A DNA stretch of 64,000 bases from Clytia hemisphaerica (GCA_902728285.1 CACVBU010000194.1:62001-126000); one strand, 5' to 3'. Positions 42,006 through 53,669 are shown, counted from the first letter of the stretch. Notes: generated by a model from the letters alone, not told the origin. A program made the numbers and translations.

Positions 42006-42738
42006 CAGTGGCGGCTTGGGAGGGGGTGCAGGGTGTGCAGTGCACCACCCAGAAAGATCTGAGAGGGGCGCCAAAAGAGCTTTTCAAGGGGGCGCCAAAA
42101 TTTTGTTCATGTTTAATTGGGCAATTTGGCGCCCTTCGGCACGTTTATCTTATAGCGCCTTTTATGAGTACAATGTTAATTTTTTACCCTTTTACATCCT
42201 TTTTCTTCAATATTTTCAAAAGTTCTATCAATATTGAATCAGAAGTAAGAGAAGTGTTGTGTATCCACCAAGGGTTAAAGAGAATGCTTACCCCCAAAAT
42301 GAGAGATTGTCAAAATGATCAAAACTTGTTAGTTTTCGCTGTGGTTTTTGTGGTCTTATACTGACTAACTTTCTCCGTTTTAGAAGATCTTTTAGGCTGT
42401 TTGACCTTTCTTACATCAAATTTTTTTGCCTGCCGCGCCAAAAATATAAAGAAACCTTCCTCCCAACTTCAGAATTTTTGAGGCCTCTTTCAGCTATTGA
42501 TCTTTAATGGAGAGTAAAGTTAGAACATCTCGCGTTACAAAGATAATCCAGTTGTCTCCAGTCCAAGAGAAAGTAGTCATGTTTAATGTTTGGAATTTTG
42601 TGTACTGATAAGGAAAAAAAGTTAAGATTGTTTATAATATTTCACTTAATGATGGAGGGCGCAAATAAGGACAAAAATACCAGGCGCGCCAATTTCATAG
42701 TTTGAACCACCAAGAAATTTAAGCCAGGCCGCTACCGG
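42006..42738. mobile_element. hAT-like non-autonomous element, 733 bp
   Basis: The left end CAGTGGCGGCTTGG is a classical hAT terminus; the right end reads CCAGGCCGCTACCGG, an imperfect inverted match. Flanking 8-mers are GTCTCGCC (41998-42005) and CTCTCGCC (42739-42746, allowing a 1-bp shift), 7 of 8 identical, as expected for an 8-bp hAT duplication. GGGGCGCCAAAA motifs lie near the left end. No transposase. Confidence 0.7.
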
Positions 42739-42765
42739 CTCTCGCCCTAGTCAACTTATAAATCC

Positions 42766-42975
42766 TAAACGTTTTTATAAGAACATCCAATATTTTTGAA
42801 GCCTTCGGCTGTTTTAAGTCTGAAAATATTCTTAATATGTTCTTAATTTTGAAATTTTGTCCATTTTTCTTAGAAATCGGGTATTTCAGAGCCCGCAAAT
42901 CCTTGAAATGTTATTAACTTTTTCTTGATATTTTAGAGATCGAAGCCTCATGTTCTTATACAAGAAAAACGTGTA
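42766..42975. mobile_element. MITE, CACGCTTTTTTATAAGAAC family
   Basis: Left end AAACGTTTTTATAAGAACAT; right end ATGTTCTTATACAAGAAAAA then CGTGTA. Same family as 20171-20418. Confidence 0.65.
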
Positions 42976-43162
42976 TTATGAAAACCTAGAAAATGTTTAC
43001 AAAATCTTGTTTGAAAAGCCTCACTTTAGTGGTAATTGCCGTGGGAACCTTTTTTATTGATTCAGAATTTTTGCTCATTTGCTTTAAAAACACAGTCAAT
43101 TTCTAGTAAAACCGGACTGAAAAAAGAAATGTACAAAAATGCTTCCTGTATATCAACCCTTA

Positions 43163-43382
43163 TACGTTTTTTCTTATAAGAACATGCACATAGATACATT
43201 TGAAGGCATCGGATATTCTTAACTTTTTTGAGTTAAGCCTAAACGCACTTAGGCGCAATTTTTTGCACAAATGAGTACCAAGCTTTACATGCTCTTGTTT
43301 TCGCAGTTTTGCGAGTATTTTTGCTCATTTTCCTAAGGAAGCTTTATGTTCTTATATAGTTTGTTCTTATAAAATAACGTGA
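43163..43382. mobile_element. MITE, CACGCTTTTTTATAAGAAC family
   Basis: Left end TACGTTTTTTCTTATAAGAA, right end GTTCTTATAAAATAACGTGA. Only about 190 bp after the previous copy, in the same orientation. Confidence 0.65.
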
Positions 43383-43589
43383 ACTTGATAAAAAATCAGG
43401 GGAAAATTTGTGGAATAGCGGAATCGGCTATCCCATGATAAGTATCTTATTAAGGTTTGTGTTCTTTTATTTTTATTAAGAAAAAAAACATCTTTGCGCC
43501 AATACTTTTCCAGATAAATTATTTCCCGAAATTAATTCGAATTCATGTAAAGATAATGGAAATCTTTTAAAAGTACAAGCAGCTTCTTT

Positions 43590-44030
43590 GGTAAAAACAT
43601 GAGGGGCCATGCCCCCTCTGGTCCCCCGTTGACGGGACCCATGGGCATTAATTGTGAATTAGCGTAAATAGTTTTCAAAAGGGGAACGAGGAGGCGCAAC
43701 CATGGTTTGCGCCGACGGGAGAAATTTTCAATTTAGTATGGCTAAAATAATCGCTCTCGTTTACTCTGTTTTTCCAAAATATTGCTTAAACATCACATAA
43801 TTCCTTTAATGCCAATCTGCTCAAAATTACACATCATAATAAACCTGTTGCTTCTTTCTGCTTAAGGCTTTGCTATAAATATTTATTTTCCTGAAATAAA
43901 GGTCCTGATGTCTTTGATGCATCTAAGAATAAGCATCTAAGAAAGAGAGGAAAATGTTACTGACGGAGAAAGTGCAACCATGGTTTGCGTCGACGGGAGA
44001 AATTTTCAATTTTCAACCCTCTCATAGCAT
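43590..44030 (+). repeat. Dispersed repeat, partner of 28750-29110
   Basis: The GCGCAACCATGGTTTGCGC palindrome with its ACGGGAGAAATTTTCAATTT tail occurs on both sides (about 43692 and 43974, the second with a T for C), so the unit looks like a short block bounded by direct repeats. Confidence 0.75.
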
Positions 44031-44478
44031 TCGACTTTATTTTGAAGACTAGCTAGCAACTGCAAATGACAATAGGAAGTTACAAGGATAAATGGCAGAT
44101 GAATAAAACTGTTTGCACCTATATTCCCCACTGTCTCTTTGGCTGGTGAATATAGTAGAACTTCTTTTTAGGGATATTTTTTGTAGAATTTGATGAGTAG
44201 AGTGCAATTTGAACGTTGAGAAATAGAAGAGCTATGACCTCATACGTATGGTAGTAGACAAAAATTTACCAGGCATAATTTGGAATGGCTTTTGTTCACT
44301 TTATACTCTCTTGGGGTTGCTTTGCATCTCCCTTGAAATTTTGTGTATGTGCACCCTTAAGATATTATTGAGGATGTTTTATTGTATTATTTCAAAGAAT
44401 TTTAGTTCAGGGAACGTTCTAACTATACTATAATTATGACCGAAAAGAATTTGCATCCTCTGACTTGATATTATTATG

Positions 44479-44809
44479 CCCCCCAGCGGTTTGCGTGAAT
44501 GCGTGAATGGGCATTTTTGGTTGTGTGAATGCGTGAAAATTGGAGAAAAAAAGCGTGAATGCGTGAATTGAAAAAATTTGCGTGAACGTGAAAATTCACT
44601 TTTTGATTGTGTGAATGCGTGAATCTGGGCTATTTTGTGCGTGAATACGTGAATTTTCCTTTTTTTCAACCGATCAGCAGTTTTCCCGATTTTCCAATGT
44701 TCCCCCGATTTTTCCCGAAAATTTTCCGATTTCCTGAAGAATCGGGTTATTGCGTGAAACTCGAGGAAAATTTGCGTGAATGCGTGAATTGAGGGTCCGC
44801 TGGGGGGGG
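44479..44809. mobile_element. GCGTGAAT-rich inverted-repeat element, 331 bp
   Basis: Ends CCCCCCAGCGG at 44479 and CCGCTGGGGGG at 44797. The interior has about ten GCGTGAA/GTGAATGCGTGAAT motifs on the plus strand. ATTAT is present in both flanks at slightly different distances. It overlaps an incidental minus-strand frame. Confidence 0.65.
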
Positions 44810-44814
44810 CCTCT

Positions 44815-45540
44815 ATTATCATAACCTTGCTCTTTCCCTAACGTTTAACTGTTGGTATTTCGATCACTTTGAGAGTAAATAAAGGCAGAACTTTGAGAGA
44901 TATATACATCATGGTATGACTTCAGCATATTTTACAAATATTTCGAAGGTTATTTCGATGTTTACTTCAATATTATTCACCTAAAAGTTTACATTTACCT
45001 AAACTTTACTCGCTTGTTCGGCCATTTTGAATCTTTGTTTGTCCTACTCGGCCTCGTTTTCATGTTGGAAAAAATAAACTCGGGAAAGGTGTATTCCAAT
45101 CGAATCTTTTTGCAGTAGATGGTATAACTTTTACCGAACTAAAAATAATTCTCGGAAAATTTTTTTAAAAGCTTATTTGTCTCAAAATCTTGAGCCATAA
45201 CTTTTGATGCATTAATTTACAAAATTTTTCCGAAAAATTTAAAACAGTTTAATTGTTTGCGGACAGTTTGAAAAAACTTTGAAACAAAACGGTTAATTAC
45301 CCATTAAAGCTTAGCACATTTTATAAAAGAAGGTAATGCAACATATCATTGACGTCTTTTTAAAGTTCACAGCGTCATTTTTGCAATTATATTCTTAATT
45401 ACTCTTAATGGATTTTATTAAAAAGCAATTTATAAAGGCAATTCTTTGTTAAATGTGTCAAAGAACCTAAAACATAACTTTTATGTTCAAATACTAAAAT
45501 CAATTTTTCGACTATGGTCAGAGCCCTTAATTACGCGGGT
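44815..45540. other. No gene seen
   Basis: AT-rich intergenic DNA without recognisable frame or repeat. Confidence 0.5.
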
Positions 45541-45547
45541 GACACTA

Positions 45548-46674
45548 CAGGGTGGGCAAAAAATTGGTATTGATACCTTATTGGCCCTTTTTACGCCGGT
45601 CCTTATTCCGCCACAGCCTAATTTTGGGCTTGCGCCATTTAGGGCCGTAAATAAGGCCAAAAATTGTAAAAATCGATATTCAGGCTTCAAAAGAGTAAGT
45701 ATTAACTAAAATTTAAATTAAAATGTCATATTTCAGTATTAAACTGTTGAAAATTCCATTGAAAATCATTGATTTTCGTGAAGTTTTAGATATACCGGGT
45801 GTGCCACAAATAAGTTACCATGTTTGTATTTATATTGCAGGCAGTAGCAGAAAGATTTTTCAAAGATTGTTTCGGAATCATTCAGAGCAGAGGAAAGCCT
45901 AACTTAAAATTTGATGTATTACTTTTTAATCTAACAGTACTTAGTTCAAAAGTTATGTTCAAAAACCTAAAATGTCAATTTTAAAAAATGTCAAAAAAAG
46001 GCGAAAACGAGAGTATGTATTAGAGAAACGAGTTCTCTTTTACCAAAACATTACAATGTCTTGCTCCTTGTGACACTCTTTACGTTTTCTTCATCTCCAT
46101 TGTCTTTTTTTACTTCTGTTTTTCCCTTGGGCATAAACAAAATGCCGAATGCTTCAAACCCCACAAAATTTTCTACATCTTCCCAAGAGTTTCCAAATTT
46201 TTTCTGTTTGTGCATCATCGTTGAGAAAGGTGGAGAAGGTGAAAGTTTTGAGAAAAATGCTTCGTTTGAACTGTTGAAGCTCATCTCGATTCACAGATGA
46301 TGGAATGCATTTACAGGATTACAGGGATGCATAATCTTGTAAATAAGTGCTTTTTACATAATGGGAATACATTTCCTTATGCATAAAATCGTTTTGTGCC
46401 TCTATTTATTACAATCAATTTAATACTCTCGTTTTTCGCCTTTTTCTGTCATTTTTTAAAATTAATATTTTAGGTTTTTGAACATAACTTTTGAACTAAT
46501 GAAGAAAAATTAAAAAATTAAATCCTTTAAATTGAGAAAAATGGTCAACTTTTAACGCCGCTTTTAGGTAAAAATTGCAAAATCTTGGCCCTTTTTACAC
46601 CGGCCCTTATTGCGCCACGAGCCTAAAAATAACGCCAATAAGGGCCGGCGTAAAAAGGGCCGTTACCCTTGCTG
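45548..46674. mobile_element. Tc1/mariner-like non-autonomous element, about 1.1 kb
   Basis: TA at 45546-45547 is followed by CAGGGTGGGCAAAAA, and the right end CCCTTGCTG is followed by TA (46675-46676). Just inside both ends the block GGCCCTTTTTACGCCGG is inverted (about 45583 and 46640), and the right end is itself a hairpin containing a second copy. A second mariner-like terminus, TACCGGGTGTGCCACAAATA, lies inside at 45796. No transposase. A minus-strand frame at 46051-46284 may be captured coding sequence but is unassigned. Confidence 0.6.
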
Positions 46675-46849
46675 TATTGAGAGACAGTATTTGACAAATT
46701 TGTGCCTCTTTTGTGCCTTGTTTAAAACAATCGAAAAGATTCGGGATTAAAACCTAAAAGAAAAGAAAAACGTCGTATTACACACAACTGTGTTTTTATT
46801 GTTCAAAAAGAAAATATGGTAGGTATAAAAAGTTTAGTCTAAATGATGT

Positions 46850-47510
46850 TTACAAAACTGCAATCTAATTCATGATGAAAAATACAAATTTATCTTAGGC
46901 ATCTCATCGCTGGGCTAAGATTGTTGAATTCTCCGTTTTTGAAGTAGGTAACAAAATAGGTGTCCAATAGAGAAAATGTCCGTTTTGATGGCATTGTTGC
47001 CAGTGTCCGGAATGTAACTTAGTTCGCATGTCAGGTGCTTATGATTTTTGTTATAAAGTTTTCGTCGTTCTGATCCAGGGACGATGTTATATCATGATAT
47101 ATCTTCACCGAAATCCATGACCTTTACAACTTTTCCATCTCAAATCAGCACGTTATGGGAGTACATGTCGTTCTGTAAAAGAAGTTGGTCATGTAAAAAA
47201 TTCATTCCATTTAAAATCTGACAAGCGTAGTCTTTCAATTGGGAGATTTTTCACTGAAACCAACTTTTGCCAATTCGAGGATGCACTGAGATGATATGCT
47301 ATCTGCGTCCTGAATTAGCTTCATTATAATCGTTCGAGCAAAGTATTGAAATAGCTTTAGCTTTTATAAAGAGTGGACATATGCTTTCATCTTCTTTCAC
47401 GGCTACTTGAATATTCATATAGTGGAATGTTGTTCTAAAAACAGACCCAAATGCACCACTGCCAATCTTTTCTTTGACAGTTTTACTTGAGCTGCATGAT
47501 TTGGTTATGT
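46850..47510 (-). pseudogene. Protein kinase pseudogene, intronless
   Basis: Read on the minus strand, one frame keeps the kinase fold order despite five stops: glycine loop IGSGAFGSVF (near 47465), the lysine motif QVAVKED (near 47405), helix E QILNGMNFLH (near 47210), a damaged catalytic loop NDMYSHNVLI (the HRD is lost), DGKVVKVMDFGED with intact DFG (near 47115), then a helix F-like KTDIFSIGHLFCYLL (near 46985-46940). The loss of HRD plus stops shows it is dead. About 660 bp without introns suggests a retrocopy. Upstream coding (47510-47600) is in another frame. The kinase group cannot be fixed; SHNVLI favours the tyrosine-kinase-like side. Confidence 0.8.
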
Positions 47511-48296
47511 TCCCTGGTATGTGTTGAATACGTGATAGAACGTTTTTTCAGAACTCGGTTTTCGTTTAGTTGCTTCTTCTCGTCTTTGATACCAATTTTG
47601 CTGCTCCTCTTGTTACTGTGCTACATCCCTATCTTGTTTCGCTCCCTTCTCTCGATCGTCCGTTTTTTTTTCTTTGGTTGGAATGGGTGAATCTCTTGAG
47701 CCTCTTTCCTAAGATTGTATAACATTTAAAACTTTAGAATGCACTTTTTTATAGTTTGAACGAAATCGAAAGATTATCCAGTTTGTCAAGCGTCCCTTAA
47801 ATGTGATATGTAAAACTAAACAAGCTACATGCTGAATGGACCTACCTGATTAAGGTAGTCGAAAACGAATCTGTTAAATGACGCGCCTTACGCGCCCACG
47901 CGCCTTACGCGCCTGAATTTTGACGCGCCCTCTTACGAATGTTATACGAAATATTATCAACGCGTCCTAAATTTTTGACGTGCCTTACAGTATTACTACG
48001 TTAAATTTTTGTAAATTTTGACGTGATTTTTATTGCCCCCGGCACGTGAAAGGCGAATGTTCTGCAAAAAATTATTCAGAAAAAAAGACGACAACAACGG
48101 CGGTTCATTTCATTTTTTCTGATTTCTAGTCCAAATTTTTTAGCATTCTCTATGAGACAGAAGTGATTTTATTTCTTTATCATTTATCATATTTATCAAA
48201 AACACTCCGTAAAAATTTATTTATAGACTCAATGACACATGGTTTTATCAATATTTCATTTTCTGGTTGAATTCTCAGTGTGTTATTTTCTTTTCC

Positions 48297-49006
48297 GAAA
48301 GCCTAATTCCCTCAAATCAAAAGTTATTGATTGGTTTCTTATAAAGACGATGCTTATAAGAAAAATAAATATGCCCACGTTAAGCACAGTCCCTTACTTG
48401 CTTTGAAAATACTGCTTACCGAAAGCCTAATTCCCTCAAATCAAAAGTTATTGATTGGTTTCTTATAAAGACGATGCTTATAAGACAAATAAATATGCCC
48501 ACGTTAAGCACAGTCCCTTACTTGCTTTGAAAATACTGCTTACCGAAAGCCTAATTCCCTCAAATCAAAAGTTATTGATTGGTTTCTCATAAAGACGATG
48601 CTTATAAGAAAAATAAATATGCCCACGTTAAGCACAGTCCCTTACTTGCTTTGAAAATACTGCTTACCGAAAGCCTAATTCCCTCAAATCAAAAGTTATT
48701 GATTGGTTTCTCATAAAGACGATGCTTATAAGAAAAATAAATATGCCCACATTAAACACAATTCCTTACTTGCTTTGAAAATACTGCTTACCGAAAGCCT
48801 AATCCCCTCAAATCAAAAGTTATTGATTGGTTTCTTGTAAAGACGATGCTTATAAGAAAAATAAATATGCCCACGTTAAGCACAGTCCCTTACTTGCTTT
48901 GAAAATACTGCTTACCGAAAGCCTAATTCCCTCAAATCAAAAGTTATTGATTGGTTTCTTGTAAAGACGATGCTTATAAGAAAAATAAATATGCCCACGT
49001 TAAGCA
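48297..49006 (+). repeat. 124-bp tandem repeat, six units
   Basis: GAAAGCCTAATTCCCTCAAA starts at 48297, 48421, 48545, 48669, 48793 and 48917: an exact 124-bp period. Units contain CTTATAAAGACGATGCTTAT, a short imperfect hairpin. The sixth unit is cut by the MITE at 49007 and continues at 49282. Confidence 0.95.
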
Positions 49007-49281
49007 GGGAAGCAATAATTACAAGGTCTCAAAAGAAGGTTGTCTATTGCTCATTCCGGCATCGACTTTTAACCTGACTGAAATTCGAGCCGTTACTAGC
49101 AACCCTGCGGGGCCCAAGGCGCCGAGTATGCACCCGGCACAGTGACAAGCCGTTACTAGCAACCTTGACCCTACCTAACTGTTAGTTAATCAATTCCAAC
49201 CAACAAAACCCCCGGAAAATTTCAAATGTCGGAATGAGCAATAGACAACCTTCTTTTGAGACCTTGTAATTATTGTTTCCC
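49007..49281. mobile_element. MITE with ~52-bp terminal inverted repeats, 275 bp
   Basis: GGGAAGCAATAATTACAAGG and the following ~32 bp are repeated inverted at the right end with a single mismatch (GGGAAA). CGTTAAGCA is duplicated on both sides (48998-49006 and 49282-49290). The interior holds two direct copies of GCCGTTACTAGCAACC. Long terminal repeats with a 9-bp duplication fit Mutator- or Merlin-type mobilisation. Confidence 0.9.
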
Positions 49282-49599
49282 CGTTAAGCACAGTCCCTTA
49301 CTTGCTTTGAAAAGAACTAATAGCGATAGGTTAAATATCGGGTTTGCAAGCTAGACGACTAATTCATACATAGTAGAAATAAAGCAAAAAGTAATAAAGT
49401 GAACAATTTTAGTCGTCTAGAAACCTTTGTGCACTAACTCCAAACAAAAGAAAAGTGTCAATATTTGCAATTATAATTTTTTCCCGCTCAAAATAATTCT
49501 TGAGAAAAACATGTATGTGGATTTGTGTATTGAAAGTTTTTCATTTGAGTTGATTTTGTTTTGAGAGTTTGTTATTGCTTGATAAATTGTTTTCTCGCT

Positions 49600-49900
49600 A
49601 CGCAAGTTTCTGCGTAGCTAGCCCCTGTATCTATAAGGCTGGAACACTGGATTCTTCCAGTCGTTTAACAAACTAAATCCCGTATTATTATTATTATTAT
49701 TATTAGTATTGGTATTACACGCATTATAAACGACTCCAGTCTAGGTTTGCTCTAGAACACGTTTCAGTTTCTCGTTTTAGAGCAAATCCGATATTTTTGC
49801 CCGGGGTATGTCTGCCTAGCTTTCGGGTTAGCCTGTAGAAAAGTGCCGTAGCGCGAACGAAGGCTTCAAAAATTCGTCCGTCTTCCTGAGTTATCTACTG
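49600..49900. repeat. Hairpin and (ATT)n within the Mutator-like element
   Basis: CTACGCAAGTTTCTGCGTAG at about 49598-49617 is a short palindrome. An (ATT)8-like microsatellite is at 49683-49706. Two similar GTTTTAGAGCA/CTCTAGAAC blocks follow. Confidence 0.5.
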
Positions 49901-50083
49901 ATACTTAACCTCAGGGAGCGTCGGTAATAAGGCAAGTAAGTAAGGCGCGTCAAAAATTTATGGGCACATCGATAATAAGGCGCGTAAGAAGGTGCGTCAA
50001 AACTTAAAGGCGCGTCATTTAACAGACTCGTCGAAAACATGCTGAATGATGATGAAAATAAAACGAAACAAGTAATACTTTAA

Positions 50084-51238
50084 TGGACCTACCTATTTAT
50101 AAAACGAATAATTAGAATTTAATGGAAGTAATGTATAATTTTGGGCATTGCCATTTTACATCATTGTGCGAAAAATCATGAAAATCTGTTGAGTATAAGT
50201 TGAAAAAATGAAGGAAAACCGTTTTACGCCGGTTTTCGCCTGTTCCGGCGATTTTTAAGGAGTTCCGGATTCAAAGGATGATTTTTTTGGAAATCAAACA
50301 ATGCTAAGTTTTGGGCATCATCATAAAGAAAATTTTTCTGTAAAGAAACAATTAAATAAGTTGAAAAAATGTGACGGAAATGTGAAAAAACGACGATTTC
50401 CGGCACATTTCCGGTTCTACAGACCGGAAAAAAATTTTTTTCGACAAACGGTTTTCGACACCTTTTTGGCAGTACTAATGTGCATCTATGTGCAAAAAAT
50501 CGCAAAAAACTAATAAGAAAATCTCGAGAAAATCTCAAAAAACCACTTTTTTCGGGACATTTCCGGTTCTAGCGGCCGGAAAAATTTCTTTTTCGAAAAT
50601 TGGGCTCTGTCACATTTTGGGCATTGCCATTTTACATCATTGTGCAAAAAATCATGAAAATCTGTCGAGTATAAGTTGAAAAAATGAAGGAAAACCGTTT
50701 TACGCCGGTTTTCGGCTGTTCCGGCGATTTTTAAGGAGTTCCGGATTCAAAGGATGATTTTTTTGGAAATCAAACGATGCTAAGTTTTGGGCATCATCAT
50801 AAAGAACATTTTTGTAAAGAAACAATTAAATAAGTTGAAAAAATGTGACGGAAATGTGAAAAAACGACGATTTCCGGCACATTTCCGGTTCTACAGACCG
50901 GAAAAATTTTTTTTTCGGCAAACGGTTTTCGACACCTTTTCGGCAGTACTAATGTCCATCTATGTGCAAAAAATCGCAAGAAACTAATGATAAAATCTCG
51001 AGAAAATCTCAAAAAACCGCTTTTTTCGGGACATTTCTGGTTCTACCGGCCGGAAAATTTTTTTTTTCGAAAATCGGGCTCCGTCACATTCGAGGGTTTA
51101 TAGTAATGCACCTTTGTGCAAAAAATCAGAAAAATTGAATGAGCCAATCTCGAGAAAAGTTGGTAACTAACGAACGAACTAACTAACTAACGAACACGGG
51201 TTAATTTATAGGACCTCCACCCCACCGGGGTAGGTCCA
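50084..51238. mobile_element. TGGACCTACC-ended repeat element with internal duplication
   Basis: TGGACCTACC at 50084 is matched by GGTAGGTCCA at 51229-51238. The right end contains GGACCTCCACCCCACCGGGG, a hairpin shared with 61197-61222 and, decayed, 52888-52910. Most of the interior is a tandem duplication: TTGGGCATTGCCATTTTACA at 50141 and 50617, period 476 bp, rich in CCGG-centred motifs (TTTCCGGTTCTACAGACCGG). Confidence 0.7.
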
Positions 51239-51256
51239 AAAAAGAAAGATAACAGC

Positions 51257-51511
51257 CATAGTGTCCTGGTAGGTTGGTACCCCCTTGAAAATCGAAAAAA
51301 TTCCTCTGCCCCTCCCCCCTAAATAGAATTTTTTCATGTTTGTACTTTTTGCTGCTTCTTTTCACGTTATCTACGTAAATACAATGAAAAACGAAAACAA
51401 CTCAGACAGAATGAAATTAAATTAAAAGTTGATGTTGTAACAACCTGAAATGTAACTATTTTGTGTGACAAGAGAAGAACCCCCTTTTTTTAAAAGGGGA
51501 GGCCACTATAA
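51257..51511. mobile_element. C-tract MITE, second copy
   Basis: Left end CATAGTGTCCTGGTAGG, right end GGGGAGGCCACTATA; same family as 39979-40456 but shorter and AT-rich inside. Confidence 0.65.
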
Positions 51512-51912
51512 TCCAGCATAATACAGTGATGCGTAAGCTTGAAAGCATGAGGAAAATTGTTTTACGCTTACTTTACGATGTTATGGATGTAAGGAGAAAA
51601 TGGGCTATCTCATTTCCCCTGAGATATTCAGGCATTTTGTCCTTTACACATTTTGAGTATTACCATTTCCCATCACTATGTAAAAATATGAACGGGAAAT
51701 ATGAATGGGAACCAAAAACAATAACTCTATTTCTGAGCAGTTTCACCCAAAGTTGCATTGTGCAAAAGATGAAAAGAAAATACCAAGCCGATCGCAAGGA
51801 AAGTCCTAAAAATGAAGAACAGGAATTTCCCTAGTAATAAACTTAACTTATTCCTAATATTTTGGTCATCCCCCGAAGCCTTATGTTCCTACAAAGATAT
51901 TCAAAACACGTA

Positions 51913-52057
51913 ATAGACGATATTGGCTTTCTGAATCCTCCCCGAATGATTACCCATGATGTATTGTTAGGGTTTGGGTTATCGTCCGTGAATTTTTTTG
52001 CGCAATGCATCATGGGTAATCATTCGGGGAGAATTCGGTAAAGCCGATATCGTCTAT
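51913..52057. repeat. 145-bp palindromic element with ~54-bp arms
   Basis: ATAGACGATATTGGCTTTCT...CCCCGAATGATTACCCATGA is matched inverted by TCATGGGTAATCATTCGGGG...AAAGCCGATATCGTCTAT. The loop is about 37 nt. The arms differ at only a few positions, so either it is a young foldback element or the structure is maintained. Confidence 0.85.
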
Positions 52058-52059
52058 GA

Positions 52060-53660
52060 TGGGCCGTCCACATAGTACGTACGCACTAAAATGTCGCAGA
52101 CCGAGTACCCCCTCCTCCTGTACGCAAGCGTGCACAAATAGCTATACTCCCTGGTAAGTACGTACTTTTTCATTCACCCCCCCCCCCCTACGATTCGGTT
52201 GAAGAAAATTTCGAATTCAAATCGTTTGGTTCGGACCTTTATTTCATACATGAAACTCAATGTTTATTAAGAAACTTTTTCTTTTCCTTGATGCGTATAT
52301 GAAGCGTAAAACTTGACCAAAAAACAAGCAACATCCAGGAGATTAGGGTTCGATTCCCACTCTTTGCTGCAATTCACTTAGCAAGTGTGGATAGAAATTT
52401 TAAGTATTCATACAAATTCAAATTACCTTTGGACATTTCGAAAATGATATATACATCTAAAACGTTGTTGAGCAGTGTCGGCTGGTGTTATCATAATTGG
52501 CAAATTCACAGTAACTTCGCCACCAGTCCTAAGATAAGATAAGTATTTTCGAGAAAATTTTGCAGATATGTGCTCATCCCTATAATAATACAAATTGCTG
52601 ATTAGGGCATTTTGCGTTTTTATGGACTTTACTGGGAATTCCTAGTTTAAGCTAAGGAGTGATTTGCGGTCTTTCCAAATTGGAAAAATCACATCAGCCA
52701 CTTTAGAGAACCTTTCCCTCTGTCTTCGTGCCAAAAACCAGAAAAAACTAATGAAGAAGTTATATTTTCGTCACATTTTGGGTATTGCCATTTTGCAACA
52801 TTGTGCAAAAAATTCTGAAAAACTAATGAGTCAATCCCGAGAAAAACTAGTAACACACAAACGGGTGAAAAGATCGGTTAATTTATAGGACCTCCCGGGA
52901 TACGTCCAAAAACGGCAATTTCATAACTAGGCTGGCGATTATACAATAAAGCCATCGAATCATTTTTGAAAAGTAGGATGTTTTGGATAGTATTCTGAGA
53001 TAATATCGTAAGGGGACTGATTAAGTGTCACTTGAATGTCTTTCTCTCTGTCATCTGACAGGGATCAATGACTTAATCTGGATTAAGACATGAAATTAGA
53101 TGGTAGCTTTGATACGAACAAAGAAGAATATTCCCCCACTGGGTTGCATTGCTTTTGTAAGTAATAGAATAAAAACTTATAAAAAATCTTATAAGAACAT
53201 TTTATACCGTAAAACACGAAAATGATCATTCCTTTGATTCAAAAAACAAAGACCGTTTTGAGTTGCTGTTGTTGAGTCTGCTTCTAAAAGTTGGTTCAAA
53301 AACATAGCAGATACGAGCGCCCGAAAAATACAACCTAGTTAGTGTGCGAAAAATGGACTCCTGGCTCCAAATGAAATGATAATTCTTATAAAAACCATCA
53401 AAACAAAAGATTAATTTTGAATAGCCTTTATAGACGATCGATGATTACTTTTTAAAATACGTTTGTAATGATTTCAATAATGTTCAAGATAAGTAGAATA
53501 TAAATCGGAACAAATAATGTTGATTTAAGGTATAAGCTGATATGCATTGATTGGGCTTTACGTTCGTTGAGTGTTTATTTATTCATAGGCTCTTGACCGT
53601 GGACTTGGTAGGTAGTGAAAGTAAGTTGACCGCAGAATCATTTCAAGGGAAGCATCTTCT
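52060..53660. other. Repeat-derived intergenic DNA
   Basis: No gene. It includes a C10 run near 52183, a partial relative of the 50084-51238 element at about 52740-52910, and AT-rich DNA. Confidence 0.5.
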
Positions 53661-53669
53661 TGATGGTTA

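Larger units (their letters stand above)
47867..50029. mobile_element. Mutator-like (9-bp TSD) non-autonomous transposon, 2,163 bp
   Basis: CTGTTAAATGACGCGCC near the left end (from 47871) is matched exactly, inverted, near the right end (50009-50025); with four more terminal bases each side the repeat is 21 bp with one mismatch. GTCGAAAAC is duplicated at 47858-47866 and 50030-50038. A 9-bp duplication suits the Mutator superfamily. Several (T)TACGCGCC motifs lie in both subterminal regions. Inside are a 124-bp tandem array and a 275-bp MITE. No transposase. Confidence 0.85.

Noticed and set aside
44379..44822. 147-codon minus-strand frame with repeated HAFTQ/THSR motifs
   Set aside because: It is produced by GCGTGAAT tandem motifs in the inverted-repeat element.
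48297..49006. CRISPR-like array
   Set aside because: The repeats are contiguous 124-bp tandem units without spacers, in a eukaryotic transposon.
50224..51012. Pairs of opposite-strand frames of 66-104 codons
   Set aside because: They arise from the 476-bp tandem duplication and change frame between copies; no coding conservation.
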